Source: an uncultured Coriobacteriaceae bacterium (GTDB lineage Bacteria > Actinomycetota > Coriobacteriia > Coriobacteriales > Coriobacteriaceae). Taken from it: DNA of 64,000 nt. The notes under the pieces are model-generated. The model had not been told where the DNA came from. It was given only the letters and a program-made list of their open reading frames with translations, and searched no databases. The stretch's first letter is position 1; each line of letters starts with the position of its first letter. The translations under genes and the position numbers were made by a program. Below, one piece after another: positions 1-8,458 of this stretch. Location: contig CALULH010000008.1 of the NCBI GenBank assembly GCA_944321435.1, positions 1-64,000 on the forward strand, written 5' to 3'.

Positions 1-58
1 ACTTGGTGGCGGGCAGGAACCGCGTCCCGAGCCCCGCCGCCGGGATGATGGCCTTCAT
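1..58 (-). CDS. galU: UTP-glucose-1-phosphate uridylyltransferase, N-terminal 19 codons only (gene runs off the left edge)
   Basis: The minus strand reads MKAIIPAAGLGTRFLPATK, the N-terminal nucleotide-binding signature (AAGLGTRFLPATK) of the GalU/UgpB family. These enzymes make UDP-glucose from UTP and glucose-1-phosphate in the cytoplasm. An AGAGAGGA ribosome binding site lies about 8 bases upstream of the ATG. The rest of the gene is outside the window. UDP-glucose feeds surface-polysaccharide synthesis, and galU commonly lies beside such loci; here the polysaccharide cluster begins about 8 kb away, beyond an IS-rich stretch. UTP-glucose pyrophosphorylases share this start with few other families, so the call is firm despite the length. 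Confidence 0.88.
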   Translation of the reverse strand, partial: MKAIIPAAGLGTRFLPATK

Positions 59-126
59 GGGCAGGTCCTCTCTCGTCTTTCCAATTGAATTGCTAGATTC
101 ATGCAGACATCATATGGGTTTCTTAG

Positions 127-1887
127 CTATCGGATTGCAAATCTGCTTCTTAGCGGATAGTGAACCGTGAACGGTTCACCCTGTGCCATAGTCACCTCAC
201 CAAATGCTGAGAAGCGAAAAACGCCTCCTTCACCATCCCTGCCCCCTACATTACCAACTACACCGAAGTCGAAAAGCGTTTCGAGAACCTCAAGTGCACT
301 ATATGATTTCGCTATCTGCTTTACGGTTGCATAATTGTTTTTCTCTTGGTCAAACTTGTCGTTAAAATCCTGAAAAGAAAACGGACATTTTATTCCGTTT
401 AGAACACGTGCTACCCCCTCGATGAAATCTCTCTGGTATTTTGCAGATAGTTCCTCCTCTATCTCCCTCCATGACAGCTTCGCGTACTCACTTCGGATTG
501 AAATGAACAGCTTCTCATCGAAGCGCTCCGCGTTGCCGCAGAACCCCTGTAACGTCTTAAGTAGGCGAACAACGTCACGTGGCTTAAACCAGGTCTGATT
601 GAGAATGTACTTCTTGATTGGGAGCCTGCCCACCTTGGGAGGAAAGAAGCTGTCCCATATGTTCTCCCTGCGCTGATCATTCTCAGACAAGTTACAGGCG
701 ACACGACGCTCGATAATCTCTAACAAGGGACTCTCTTCGCTATCCCCAGCACGCCTGCGCCAGTCAATCTGCGTCCCATAGTCTTCGATCTCCTTATTGA
801 GCTCGAAGCCAACGTTCGAAACCGTATCGAGAACCTGGTTCCTCAGCGCAAGGACGATACGAACGGGCACGCCACGATCACGCGAAACATCATCGAGCTC
901 GTCAACAGCACGAATCAAGTCTCCAATAAAGCGCGCCTCACGATCATGGTATCTGGTCGTGATATATGAAAGCTCTATCTCATCGATGAAGATATAGAAG
1001 GGCAGAAGATTATCACGAACTGGCAGTCCTTTATACAGATCGATTGCCTTTTGAGCAAGTTTTGGAAACGAGATCCTTGGGCCATCTTGACGGGGTTTAG
1101 CGGAATATTCAACCCCCACTTCGGCAGGACCAAGCTTTAAAGTCACCTGCCCTCTCTGCATTTCCGGAAGCAAGCGTTGAACGTTGGAAGAGTCGTCACC
1201 CCCATATGCTCGACCAAGCAAATCAACGAGTTCTTGCCAACACTTTGAGCCATTGTCAAATATGGGAAGTTCAAGATCTTTACAGCGAGAAACAATAAGA
1301 TTAATCAGGTAGAGTTTCCAGCCCATCGTGTAATCAACATTGTTGGACCTCGACGCTTTATTTAGATTCGTCACTACCACATCACGGGACTCACCAGAAG
1401 CTTCATTTTCGTCGTTTTCATCGATCCGTCCTGCATGGCTAGCGGCACGAGCCATCTCTTGCCGGTCGACATCGGTAACCTCCCGTTTGTATTTTACAAA
1501 AACCGTTGCGCATCCACGCTCTCGCGCCGCAACCTCAGCGTAGCGGAGCAGCATAGTTTTTCCCGTGCCCTTATCACCACAGATGAACCTAATCTTGCCC
1601 TCCAACAGCTTCTTAAGATTGAAGCCCGGATAGACACAGAATAGACTCTGAAACAGCTCTGTATCGATATTGCCAAACTCATTGTTTGCATCGACCGAGC
1701 CGAACTCCATATCCCTGATCTTCATCGACCGTGGGTCATGAGTCCGATCCACATCCTGTTGTGCGCCAACCAGCGGTTTAGATAGTTCAATTCGCTCTAT
1801 TGAATCTTCGGCCTTTGCTGCAAGCTCCTCCTTAATTAGCTCCTCACGAAGCGCTGCAAGCTTCCCGTTTACTTTCGGATACGCCAT
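127..1887 (-). CDS. P-loop ATPase, resembling the Sll1717 family
   Basis: This 586-residue cytoplasmic protein has a Walker A motif GDKGTGKT near residue 90 and a Walker B-like stretch FYIFIDEIEL in the middle. The segment before Walker A (FGSVDANNEFGN...LFQSLF) resembles the start of P-loop ATPases annotated as the Sll1717 family. The C-terminal ~80 residues look like a winged helix (VLETLFDFGVVGNVGG). The biochemical role is unknown. I start it at the ATG at 1887, because AGAGAGG lies 8-9 bases upstream; the frame stays open upstream (ATG at 2082) but that extension has a weak ribosome site and no recognisable homology. GC content is visibly lower than the IS genes beside it, which suggests transfer. 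It stands alone between galU and mobile DNA, a common place for defence genes, but no partner nuclease is visible. Confidence 0.6.
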   Translation of the reverse strand: MAYPKVNGKLAALREELIKEELAAKAEDSIERIELSKPLVGAQQDVDRTHDPRSMKIRDMEFGSVDANNEFGNIDTELFQSLFCVYPGFNLKKLLEGKIRFICGDKGTGKTMLLRYAEVAARERGCATVFVKYKREVTDVDRQEMARAASHAGRIDENDENEASGESRDVVVTNLNKASRSNNVDYTMGWKLYLINLIVSRCKDLELPIFDNGSKCWQELVDLLGRAYGGDDSSNVQRLLPEMQRGQVTLKLGPAEVGVEYSAKPRQDGPRISFPKLAQKAIDLYKGLPVRDNLLPFYIFIDEIELSYITTRYHDREARFIGDLIRAVDELDDVSRDRGVPVRIVLALRNQVLDTVSNVGFELNKEIEDYGTQIDWRRRAGDSEESPLLEIIERRVACNLSENDQRRENIWDSFFPPKVGRLPIKKYILNQTWFKPRDVVRLLKTLQGFCGNAERFDEKLFISIRSEYAKLSWREIEEELSAKYQRDFIEGVARVLNGIKCPFSFQDFNDKFDQEKNNYATVKQIAKSYSALEVLETLFDFGVVGNVGGRDGEGGVFRFSAFGEVTMAQGEPFTVHYPLRSRFAIR

Positions 1888-2574
1888 TTCAGCATCCTCT
1901 CTCATCAATCGATACCGATACTTTGTGCGCGCCAATAGAAGAACTGAGCGCCCTTCAGATGGAGCTGTCAGAACAATCTTACCCAGTGCTCTATAAACTG
2001 GTCTCAGACCTCTTTTCAAATATCCAAGGGCTTTTCCCAAATGGCTGTGTGATTCCTTCAATCCCACAGGTTTGTCACCCATCCCCCAGGTTTCTCGGGA
2101 GCTTCGCTGATATTTCCCGTGCTCCAGAATAACCTGTGTGGCCCCTCCTCCACGATTGACCGATCGGGTAGCCGGCGGCCTTGCGTTCGTCGACCGGTTG
2201 GGCCGCCGTCGGCTTTCCCGGAAGCGTCTCGAAGGCGCGCGGGGGGGGATCGCACCTCCCCCGCGCATGGCCCTCCCGACGTCGGGATAGGGGTACCGAC
2301 ATGAGTACCGACAAGGGAAACGACCGCTTCTCCGCCGTCGACGGGGCGGCCTTCCCGCATGCCGGAAGGGGGCTATGGGACCTCGGGCCGTTCTCGCCGA
2401 TGGCCGCGGTCGAGGCGGTCTCCCGCGAGGCGGGGCTTCGCCGCGGGAAGGACGGCCCACCTGGGTGCGACACTCCGCTGTGCCCGGGCTAGTGCCCGAT
2501 GGAGACGCTCGCCAACGCCAGGATCGCCGCGTGGCGGGACGAGGCGTAATTGCGATGCCGAGGGCAAAGATAAA
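1888..2574. other. Degenerate intergenic DNA with no convincing gene
   Basis: Several frames stay open here because of high GC, but none has a recognisable domain. A small plus-strand frame starts at 2301 (MSTDKGNDRFSAVDG...) and stops at 2492; it is followed by a fragment starting METLANARIAAW that stops at 2550. A G8 tract lies near 2241. The stretch is most simply read as decayed mobile DNA between the P-loop ATPase and the first recognisable IS remnant. Confidence 0.4.
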
Positions 2575-2862
2575 CGATCTGCCGAGCCTGCCCGAGAGGT
2601 ACGCTACCGCAAGGGCGAACTGGACGTCGCATGGGCGAACATCAACCGGGAGCCGGAAAGGAAATGCCCGGGATGCGGGGAGCGCCGCCACGCGAACGGG
2701 AACGCGGAGCGGAGCGCCTCCCACGTGCCGGCGCGGACCAGACCGCTCGCGCTGAAGCTCAAGGTCACGAGGCTGCGCTGCCCCGAGCGCGGCAGGTGCT
2801 GGTCGGACGATGCCGCGCAGCCGCGCAGGGAGGGAGTTGCGCCCCTGGTCCTGAGCGCCTGA
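2575..2862 (+). pseudogene. Remnant of an ISL3-family transposase (zinc-finger N-terminus)
   Basis: The frame contains CPGCGERRHANGN followed about 25 residues later by LRCPERGRC, spaced like the paired-Cys zinc finger at the N-terminus of ISL3-family transposases (CPxCG...RRxxCxxxxC). The reading frame ends shortly afterwards and no DDE domain follows. The IS21 left end begins 35 bases downstream, so the ISL3-like gene may have been cut by that insertion. The family call rests on this short motif only. Confidence 0.45.
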
Positions 2863-2896
2863 CGGGCCCCCAAAACCGAGCGATACCGACCCCCTT

Positions 2897-2990
2897 GAGT
2901 AGTAACCCAATTTGGTAACGCCAGTCAGCTGGAATGGCACCAGCGGTCAGCACCGGTGGTACCGGGAATCGGCTCGCATGGTACCGCTCC
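2897..2990. repeat. Left compound terminal repeat of the IS21-family element
   Basis: The repeat contains successive copies of a TGGTACCG-like unit (TTGGTAACG, ATGGCACCAG, GTGGTACCG, ATGGTACCGCT). It matches the right end in inverted orientation over about 90 bases with a few mismatches. The copies are presumably IstA binding sites. Confidence 0.8.
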
Positions 2991-3052
2991 TAGAATCCGT
3001 GGGGAGGGCGCCCGAAGGGCGGGCGCCGCGAAACGGAAAGGGGCTGGTGCCC

Positions 3053-5194
3053 ATGTCCAAGAGAAAGAAGATCCTCCCGATGCTGGCGAAGGGAGGTGCC
3101 TCGCAGTCCGAGGTGGCCGCCGCGCTGCACGCGAGCAAGCGCGACGTCTCGGCGTGCGCCAAGGCGATCCGCGAGCGCGGCCTCGCGTTCGACGCCATCG
3201 CAGCGATGACCGCCGCCGAAGTCGACGAGATGATGTTGCCGCCGAACGGGAAGCCCGTCGAGGGCGCCTACTTGGTTCCCGACATGGCCCCGCTGGTCGA
3301 GAGGAAGAAGGGGAACCGCAAGCTCACGGTGAAGATGTTCTGGATGGAGCACTGTGAGGCCGCCGCCGCTGCCGGCAGGCTTGCCTACTCGTACCAGACG
3401 TTCTGCGAGATGTTCTCGGACGCCGCGGAGAGGGCCGGGGCGACCAGGAGGCTCGCGCACGAGCCGGGCGCGAAGGCCTACGTCGACTGGGCGGGCGACG
3501 CCGCCTCGCTCACCGACCGTCTCACGGGGGCCAGGGCGAAAATCTACGTGATCGTCGTCGCGCTGCCGTGCTCCGACCGGTTCTGGGCGCAGGGGTTCGC
3601 CGACATGCGGCAGAGGTCCTGGCAGGAGGGGCAGGCCCGCGCCCTCGAGGACTTCGGGGGCGTCCCCAGGACGCTCGTGCCCGACAACGCCGCCACGGCG
3701 ACGGATCGCTCCTCGGCCTGCGTCACGCTCGTGAACGCCGAGTACCAGCGCTTCGCCGAGCACTACGGGGCGGCGGTCGTCCCGGCCAGGGTCCGCCGCC
3801 CCCGCGACAAGGCGGTCGCCGAGTCAACGGTCGACCTCGTGGAGAGGTGGATCATCGCCCCCTCCAACGAGATGACATTCTACACGCTGGAGGAGTTCAA
3901 CGGCTTCTGCCTGGAGCGGGTCCGCTGGCCGAACGCCCGGCCGTTCTCCGCCAAGGAGGGGTCGCGCGACTCGGTGTACGAGGCGGAGGAGCGGAGGAGC
4001 ATGCAGCCGCTGCCGTCCGAGCGCTACGAGATGTGCGAGTGGCGCAGCCGCAAGGTGGCCCCCGACTACCACGTCACCGTCGACTACATGCACTACTCGG
4101 TCCCCTTCGAGCTCATCGGCAGCCAGGTGGACGTGCGCCTCGGGGACAGGACCGTGACCGTCATGTCCGGCGGCGACGCCGTGGCCGAGCACACGAGGCT
4201 CCGAGGCAGGAAGGGCCAGTACTCCACCATCGTCGAGCACATGCCGCCGGCCCACGCCGCCATGGACTCGCCGTGGCCGCCCGAGCGCTTCTCGTCGTGG
4301 GCCCACCGGATAGGCGCCGCGACCGGGGAGGCCGTCGACAGACTGCTGGCGAGCAGGCCCGTCGTCGAGCAGGCCTTCGTCCCCGCCCGCAACATCCTGG
4401 GGCTTTCCAAGGCCTACTCCCCGCAGCTCCTCGAGCGCGCGTGCGCCAGGTCGAACGCGCTCGGGGCGGTGCCGAGCTACACCGCGCTCAAGAACGCGGT
4501 CCTCGCCATCAGGGCGGCCGATGCCGACACGCGGGCGTCGGGGCGGGCGCCGTCGTCGGAGCAGGGCGGCGACCTGGTCGACCGGGCGAAGTCGGCGGGG
4601 CGCCTGAGGGGCGCAGACGCGTACCGGAGGGGGGCGACGGCGCATGCTGAGCGAGGAGCACTTCGAGATGCTCACCAGGTTCAGGGTGAAGGCGATGGGC
4701 GACAAGCTGCGCGAGATGGTCGAGGACGACGCCTACGACCGCCACACATTCGAGGAGAGGATGGAGATGCTGATCGAGGCGGAGGCGTCGGCCAGGCGCG
4801 ACCGCAAGGTCGCAAAGCTCGTGCGCGAGGCCTGCTTCAAGCTCCCCTCCGCCTGCGTCGAGGACGTCGCGTACCTCAAGGACCGCAGGCTCAGCCGCGA
4901 CCGCGTCGCCCGGCTCGCAGCCTGCGACTGGGTCGAGGACCGCGAGGTGGTCGTGATCATATCCAAGACGGGGTGCGGCAAGAGCCTCCTCGGGCAGGCC
5001 CTCGGCAACGCCGCGTGCCGCAGGCTCTTCACGGTGCGCTACGCGCGCCTCGCCGACATCATGGACGACCTGAACCGGTGCCGCGCCGCAGGCGACGGCA
5101 GCCACTACGAGCACATGGACGCGTACAAGACCGTGCAGCTGCTTATCGTAGACGACTTCATGACCACGCCGGTCACGACGCAGAACGCCGTTGA
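3053..5194 (+). CDS. istA: IS21-family transposase IstA, frame extended through istB
   Basis: The protein has an N-terminal helix-turn-helix (SQSEVAAALHASKRDVSACA, about residues 20-40), then an RNase H-like DDE core. Its acidic positions are visible in AYVDWAGD, TLVPDNAAT and DKAVAESTVDLVERW, and a Mu-transposase-like beta domain follows (YHVTVDYMHYSVPFELIGSQ). IstA cuts and joins the element ends. I chose the ATG at 3053 because conserved sequence starts there. IS21 IstA proteins are usually about 500-540 residues and stop at the istB start. Here the frame runs on to 713 residues across most of istB, and the tail is low-complexity Arg/Gly/Pro. A one-base slip in the G6 run near 4629 would restore the usual stop, the TGA at 4648 overlapping istB. 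Confidence 0.85.
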   Translation: MSKRKKILPMLAKGGASQSEVAAALHASKRDVSACAKAIRERGLAFDAIAAMTAAEVDEMMLPPNGKPVEGAYLVPDMAPLVERKKGNRKLTVKMFWMEHCEAAAAAGRLAYSYQTFCEMFSDAAERAGATRRLAHEPGAKAYVDWAGDAASLTDRLTGARAKIYVIVVALPCSDRFWAQGFADMRQRSWQEGQARALEDFGGVPRTLVPDNAATATDRSSACVTLVNAEYQRFAEHYGAAVVPARVRRPRDKAVAESTVDLVERWIIAPSNEMTFYTLEEFNGFCLERVRWPNARPFSAKEGSRDSVYEAEERRSMQPLPSERYEMCEWRSRKVAPDYHVTVDYMHYSVPFELIGSQVDVRLGDRTVTVMSGGDAVAEHTRLRGRKGQYSTIVEHMPPAHAAMDSPWPPERFSSWAHRIGAATGEAVDRLLASRPVVEQAFVPARNILGLSKAYSPQLLERACARSNALGAVPSYTALKNAVLAIRAADADTRASGRAPSSEQGGDLVDRAKSAGRLRGADAYRRGATAHAERGALRDAHQVQGEGDGRQAARDGRGRRLRPPHIRGEDGDADRGGGVGQARPQGRKARARGLLQAPLRLRRGRRVPQGPQAQPRPRRPARSLRLGRGPRGGRDHIQDGVRQEPPRAGPRQRRVPQALHGALRAPRRHHGRPEPVPRRRRRQPLRAHGRVQDRAAAYRRRLHDHAGHDAERR

Positions 5195-5399
5195 CCTGTT
5201 CGAGATCATGGAGGCGCGCGAGGGCCGGGCGGCCACCCTCATAGCCTCCCAGCTCGAGCCCAACGAGTGGTACCTGCGGATCGAGGGCGAGCTGATGGCC
5301 GACTCGATATTGAACAGGATCGCGACCGGGGCTCGCTACATCGACCTGGACGGCCCGAACATGCGGGAGTACTTCGCGAAGCGGAAAGGCGAGCTGTAG
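4644..5399 (+). CDS. istB: IS21-family helper ATPase IstB
   Basis: This 251-residue AAA+ protein is the standard length for IstB. Walker A is degenerate (ISKTGCGKS, near residue 105) and Walker B is LLIVDDFMT. The N-terminal helical part (EDDAYDRHTFEERMEMLIEAEASARRDRK) is typical. IstB assists IstA in target selection and strand transfer. The gene overlaps the extended istA frame and ends just before the right terminal repeats. The frame is intact, so the element could still be active if IstA is made. Confidence 0.88.
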   Translation: MLSEEHFEMLTRFRVKAMGDKLREMVEDDAYDRHTFEERMEMLIEAEASARRDRKVAKLVREACFKLPSACVEDVAYLKDRRLSRDRVARLAACDWVEDREVVVIISKTGCGKSLLGQALGNAACRRLFTVRYARLADIMDDLNRCRAAGDGSHYEHMDAYKTVQLLIVDDFMTTPVTTQNAVDLFEIMEAREGRAATLIASQLEPNEWYLRIEGELMADSILNRIATGARYIDLDGPNMREYFAKRKGEL

Positions 5400-5490
5400 C
5401 GGTACCAAGCCAGCTTACAACCGGTACCGCCGGCAGCTGACCGGCGGTACCATCCGAGCTGACTGACGTTACCAATTCAGGCTACTACCC
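5400..5490. repeat. Right compound terminal repeat of the IS21-family element
   Basis: Inverted copies of the left-end units are visible here, including AGCGGTACCAAGCC, CGGTACCGCC, GGCGGTACCATCC and CGTTACCAATTC. The stretch ends at CTACTAC, matching GTAGTA at the left end. Confidence 0.8.
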
Positions 5491-5714
5491 AGGTAGGCCG
5501 GGCCGGTGTCCGCCTTCTCGGGAAAGAGCGTCTCGTAGACCTCCGGAGCGGCCATCCGCTCCGCATCCTCCCACGAGAGCCCCTCGCGTTCCGCGGCGGC
5601 GAGCGTCGCGCCCACGCTGTTGCGCGAGACGCCGAGCGCGTCGGCGATCGCCCGGCCCGACAGGCCTCCGGCGGCCATCCTCAGAATGTCCTTGGCCCTT
5701 ATCTTCCTTGCCAT
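5491..5714 (-). pseudogene. N-terminal fragment of a second IS21-family IstA, cut by the IS21 right end
   Basis: About 74 codons encode MARKIRAKDILRMAAGG..., with a helix-turn-helix (LSGRAIADALGVSRNSVGAT) and the VYETLFPEK segment of IstA N-termini. The gene runs into the right terminal repeat of the IS21 element at 5490, and its continuation is not found on the far side of that element, so the rest is deleted. A GGAGG ribosome site (CCTCC at 5731 on the plus strand) precedes the ATG. Upstream repeats of TGGCTCC-AA type at 5768-5805 are probably the end of this lost element. Confidence 0.7.
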
Positions 5715-5868
5715 GCGGGAACCTCCTTGTCGTCTCTGCCGTCATGACGAGAAGAAGGTAGCAGGCTGTGGCTCCAAAACGCGATACCGATGGCTCCGAA
5801 CGAGAATAACGTGCGATACGACAGATGGCCCTCAATCGTAATATCGCCTGCTCCAATAATGGAGATTA

Positions 5869-6429
5869 CTCATCACCAGGAAGTGCGACAAGCAGGGCTC
5901 TTTCAAGGCGGGGGGCGAGCATCGCTACTCCGTGGGGCCCGCCAACGCCTCGCGCGAGGTCGCCGTCGCGATGGGCGCCTTCGACGTCACGGTCGTCGGC
6001 GCCGGGGGCGAGGTCGTCGCCGAGTACCCGCGCGAGTGGGGCGACGCGCCGACCGACTCCGCGGACCCCGTGCTGTAGCTGAGGCTGCTCGCGATTCGCC
6101 CGGGCGGCTGGCGCGACAGCGTCGTGCGCGGGTCGCTGCCCGAGGAGCTCGTGGCGTTCCTCGACTCCGAGGCGCCCGCCGACCTCGGCGCTGACCTCAG
6201 GGCGCTGCGAGACGTGAGCGCGCGCCGCGGGTGGGCCGCCACCGTGGAGGGCGCGCTGCGCTCGCTCGGGGCCACGGGAGGCGTCGACGCCGCCACCCTC
6301 GAGCTCGCCGCGGCCAGGGCGGCCGCGGGCGACGCGTCCGTCGAGTACGACGAGCCGGTCGACCTCGCGGGGTACAACCGGGCCTTCGAGCTGCTGGAGG
6401 GGGGCGCCTCCGATGCCGAGGCTATCTGA
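5869..6429 (+). pseudogene. C-terminal fragment of an IstA transposase with an internal stop
   Basis: The frame reads KCDKQGSFKAGGEHRYSVGP..., similar to the beta-barrel region of IstA. It hits an in-frame TAG at 6076-6078, then continues as LRLLAIRPGGWRDSVVRGSLP and on to the helical C-terminus. Its end overlaps the following istB by 17 bases, as in intact IS21 operons. The catalytic part is missing. It faces away from the minus-strand istA fragment at 5491, so the two come from different copies or an inversion. Confidence 0.7.
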
Positions 6430-7168
6430 CGCCGAGCGCTCGGAGTTCGCCTCCCGGGCCCGCTCGCTCTTCATCTCGAGGTCCACGATAGCGTGGTTCC
6501 TCGAGACCGCGACCCCGGGCCAGCTCGCGGCGTGCTCGGGGATGCTCACGCGCGAGCTGGAGTCGCGCGAGCGGTCCAAGCGGGCGAGGCTGCTGCGCCA
6601 GGCGCGGTTCCCGGTGCCCAAGGCCGTCGAGGGGTTCGACTGGTCGAACGTGCGCTTCCCGGAGGGCTGGGGCCGCGACGAGATGCTCTCGCTCGACTTC
6701 GTGGGGCGCGCCGAGGACCTCGTGTTCCACGGCCCCACCGGCCGCGGCAAGACGCATGTGGCGACGGCCCTCGGCATCGAGGCGACCCGGCGCGGGATGC
6801 CGGTGCGCTTCTTCCAGACCGCGACGCTGGTGCTGCAGCTCGGCAAGGCCAAGCGCGAGGGGACGCTCGACCGGCTGCTGGCGGACGTCGGCAGGGCCGA
6901 CCTGATCGTCCTGGACGAGTTCGGCTACGTGCCCTTCGACGTGGACGGCGCGCGCCTGCTCTACCAGGTCATATCCGACTCTTACGAAAGGAGGAGCGTC
7001 GTGTTCACCACGAACGTCGAGTTCAGCCGCTGGGGCACGGTCTTCGCCGACGACAAGCTCGCCGCGGCGATCGTGGACCGCGTCGTGCATCACGGCAGGC
7101 TCGTGGAGTTCGGCGGCCCCAGCCACAGGCTCGAGGAGTCTCTCATGCTGGGAAAGTCGGGAAGGTAG
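6413..7168 (+). CDS. istB: IS21-family helper ATPase IstB of a second, otherwise broken element
   Basis: This 251-residue frame is intact. It has an N-terminal helical region, Walker A GPTGRGKTH near residue 102, Walker B LIVLDEFGYVP, and a sensor-like VVFTTNVEFSRW. It differs strongly from the istB at 4644, so it belongs to another IS21 subgroup. Its partner istA is a pseudogene, so the protein is probably orphaned. Repeats of an AAACCCGAAA unit at 7187-7265 immediately downstream look like the end of this element. Confidence 0.83.
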   Translation: MPRLSDAERSEFASRARSLFISRSTIAWFLETATPGQLAACSGMLTRELESRERSKRARLLRQARFPVPKAVEGFDWSNVRFPEGWGRDEMLSLDFVGRAEDLVFHGPTGRGKTHVATALGIEATRRGMPVRFFQTATLVLQLGKAKREGTLDRLLADVGRADLIVLDEFGYVPFDVDGARLLYQVISDSYERRSVVFTTNVEFSRWGTVFADDKLAAAIVDRVVHHGRLVEFGGPSHRLEESLMLGKSGR

Positions 7169-7183
7169 CGGCGGCGCGTCCGT

Positions 7184-7265
7184 GACGAAACCCGAAAAGG
7201 CTGCGTGCCCAAACCCGAAAGTTTCCCGTGATCATTTCCGAAAAAGGGACTTGACCGAACACAAT
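7184..7265. repeat. Probable right end of the second IS21-family element
   Basis: Related units are visible in close succession: GAAACCCGAAAAGG, AAACCCGAAAGTTT and ATTTCCGAAAAAGG. Multiple short direct repeats at an IS21 end fit this family. The IS256-family fragment begins directly after it, mid-gene, consistent with insertion into that transposase. Confidence 0.55.
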
Positions 7266-7780
7266 GTTCACCGGCGACAAGGCCGCCGGCATGGTCGGCT
7301 CCATCGCCGAGGTGTTCCCGGAGGCCGCCCACCAGAGGCGCACGGCGCGCCTCTACCGCAACGCGCTCGCGAAGGTGCCGAAGTCCAAGCGCCCGAAGGT
7401 CGCCGCGATGCTTAAGGCGATCCACGCGATGGAGTCGAGGGGGGGCATCCGAGCAGAAGGCCCTGGCCGTCGCCGACGAGCTCGAGGGGATGCGGCTCGG
7501 GGGCGCGAGGGTCGTGCGCGATGGCTACGCCGAGGCCCTGGCCTACACGCGCTTCCCGCGCGAGCACTGGCGGCGCATACGGACCAACAACGCCATCGAG
7601 CGGCTGAACCGCGAGATCCGCCGGCGCACCCGGGTCGTCGGCACCTTCCCGGACGGCAAGTCGGCCCTCATGCTCGTGACGGCGAGGCTCAAGTACGTGG
7701 CCGAGAGCGAGTGGGGGTCGAGGCGCTACCTGGACGCGGCGCTGCTGGACGAGAGGCCGTATCGGGAGGCGGGCCTATAG
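7266..7780 (+). pseudogene. IS256-family (mutator-type) transposase, 3' fragment with a frameshift
   Basis: The first frame reads FTGDKAAGMVGSIAEVFPEA...LYRNALAKVP...AMLKAIHAMES, the central part of an IS256-family transposase. After about 7440 the reading moves to another frame, which carries the conserved HWRRIRTNNAIERLNREIRR and RVVGTFPDGKSALML and ends at the family-typical C-terminus. The 5' half, with the first catalytic acids, is absent. Sequence just past the stop (GAAAGTGCGCAAGAATCTTG, near 7788) fits an IS256-type terminal repeat. Confidence 0.82.
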
Positions 7781-7815
7781 GGCTGTCGGAAAGTGCGCAA
7801 GAATCTTGACGGTAC

Positions 7816-8052
7816 CCCGGAAGGGCCATTCGCCGGACAACGCCGCCCGCGTGGGGCTTCTTCGGCCGCCTCAAGGTCGAGTTCTTCCACATGCAGAACT
7901 GGCGCCGCTGGACAGCCAAGCGCTTCATGGACGAGCCCTCCGCTCACGTCCGCTGGTACCGCGAGAGGCACCTCAAGGCGTTCCACGAGGGCGGCTACGC
8001 GGTGTATGAAAAGATACGGGGCCGTAAAGCGCGACTCGGGCTGACCACCTAG
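7816..8052 (+). pseudogene. IS3-family transposase OrfB, C-terminal fragment with a frameshift
   Basis: The fragment begins RKGHSPDNAARVG, slips by one base near 7855, then reads FFGRLKVEFFHMQNWRRW and later HVRWYRERHLKAF. The SPDN...FFGRLK block is a hallmark of the end of the IS3-family integrase core. The two earlier catalytic acids and OrfA are missing. It abuts the IS256 terminus directly. Confidence 0.72.
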
Positions 8053-8458
8053 GCCGGTCAAATAAAACGCCCAGCCCTGTTCTGCAGTCCCCCGCAAAGG
8101 AGGTACGCTCTTTTCCATGCTGAATCCGATCCGCGATCAAGTTTTCTTAGGTCATTTTGACTCGGTCCAACGGGATTACGCGGCAAACTAGATATATGGA
8201 CGGGACTCCGCACATGAGAGAACAGCCGCCTTTCATGAAGGCGGCTGTTCAGCGTGAGTATTACTCACCAATCAACTCTATCCGCAGGAGGGCTTGAAAC
8301 CTTCTGCTTGTTAAGCATGGCTCTTCGATAGGCAATGCTCCCGACTTTTTATGACCCATACTTTTCCCATCTGAACATAGCGCGCCCCGTTATCCCGCAC
8401 TTACAAAGTGTCGTAGAGACATCCCGGCGTAATGAGGAACAAGAACCCGCACACACTC
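8053..8458. other. Gene-free stretch containing one strong hairpin
   Basis: No open frame with recognisable content lies here. It separates the convergent IS3 fragment from the minus-strand polysaccharide operon. The only clear structure is the hairpin at 8220-8250. Base composition shifts toward AT, like the distal polysaccharide genes. Confidence 0.6.
8220..8250. terminator. Perfect hairpin downstream of the polysaccharide operon, likely terminator
   Basis: A 13-bp perfect stem (GAACAGCCGCCTT paired with AAGGCGGCTGTTC) encloses a 5-base loop. It lies 209 bases past the stop of the last minus-strand gene. Neither side has a clear U-tract, so it may work as a weak or factor-dependent terminator, or protect the 3' end of the transcript. 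Confidence 0.5.

Larger units (their letters stand above)
2897..5490 (+). mobile_element. IS21-family insertion sequence, nearly intact
   Basis: The element carries istA and istB in the usual order and orientation, bounded by long compound inverted repeats. The left end and the reverse complement of the right end align over about 90 bases, with shared blocks GTAGTA, TTGGTAACG.CAGTCAGCT, ATGGTACC.GC and GGTACCGCT. Ends made of several copies of a short binding site are typical of IS21. I see no clear target duplication (CCCCTTGA on the left, CCAGGTAG on the right), so the flanks have probably rearranged. On the right it cuts another istA fragment. Confidence 0.85.

Noticed and set aside
2241..2248. 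G8 tract as another phase-variation site
   Set aside because: It lies in degenerate DNA with no gene that a slip could switch. The G8 tract near 60779 is likewise intergenic.
1888..2940. The very long open frame that extends the P-loop ATPase to 937 codons
   Set aside because: Upstream of 1887 the codons are Arg/Pro-rich shadow sequence antisense to IS remnants. The ribosome site and family start support 1887. A faint likeness to an IS66 C-terminus around 1950-2080 was too weak to report as a feature.
5768..5810. Repeated TGGCTCC-AA units as a promoter or regulator site
   Set aside because: They lie upstream of a truncated istA and most likely are remains of that element's end, not a host regulatory site.
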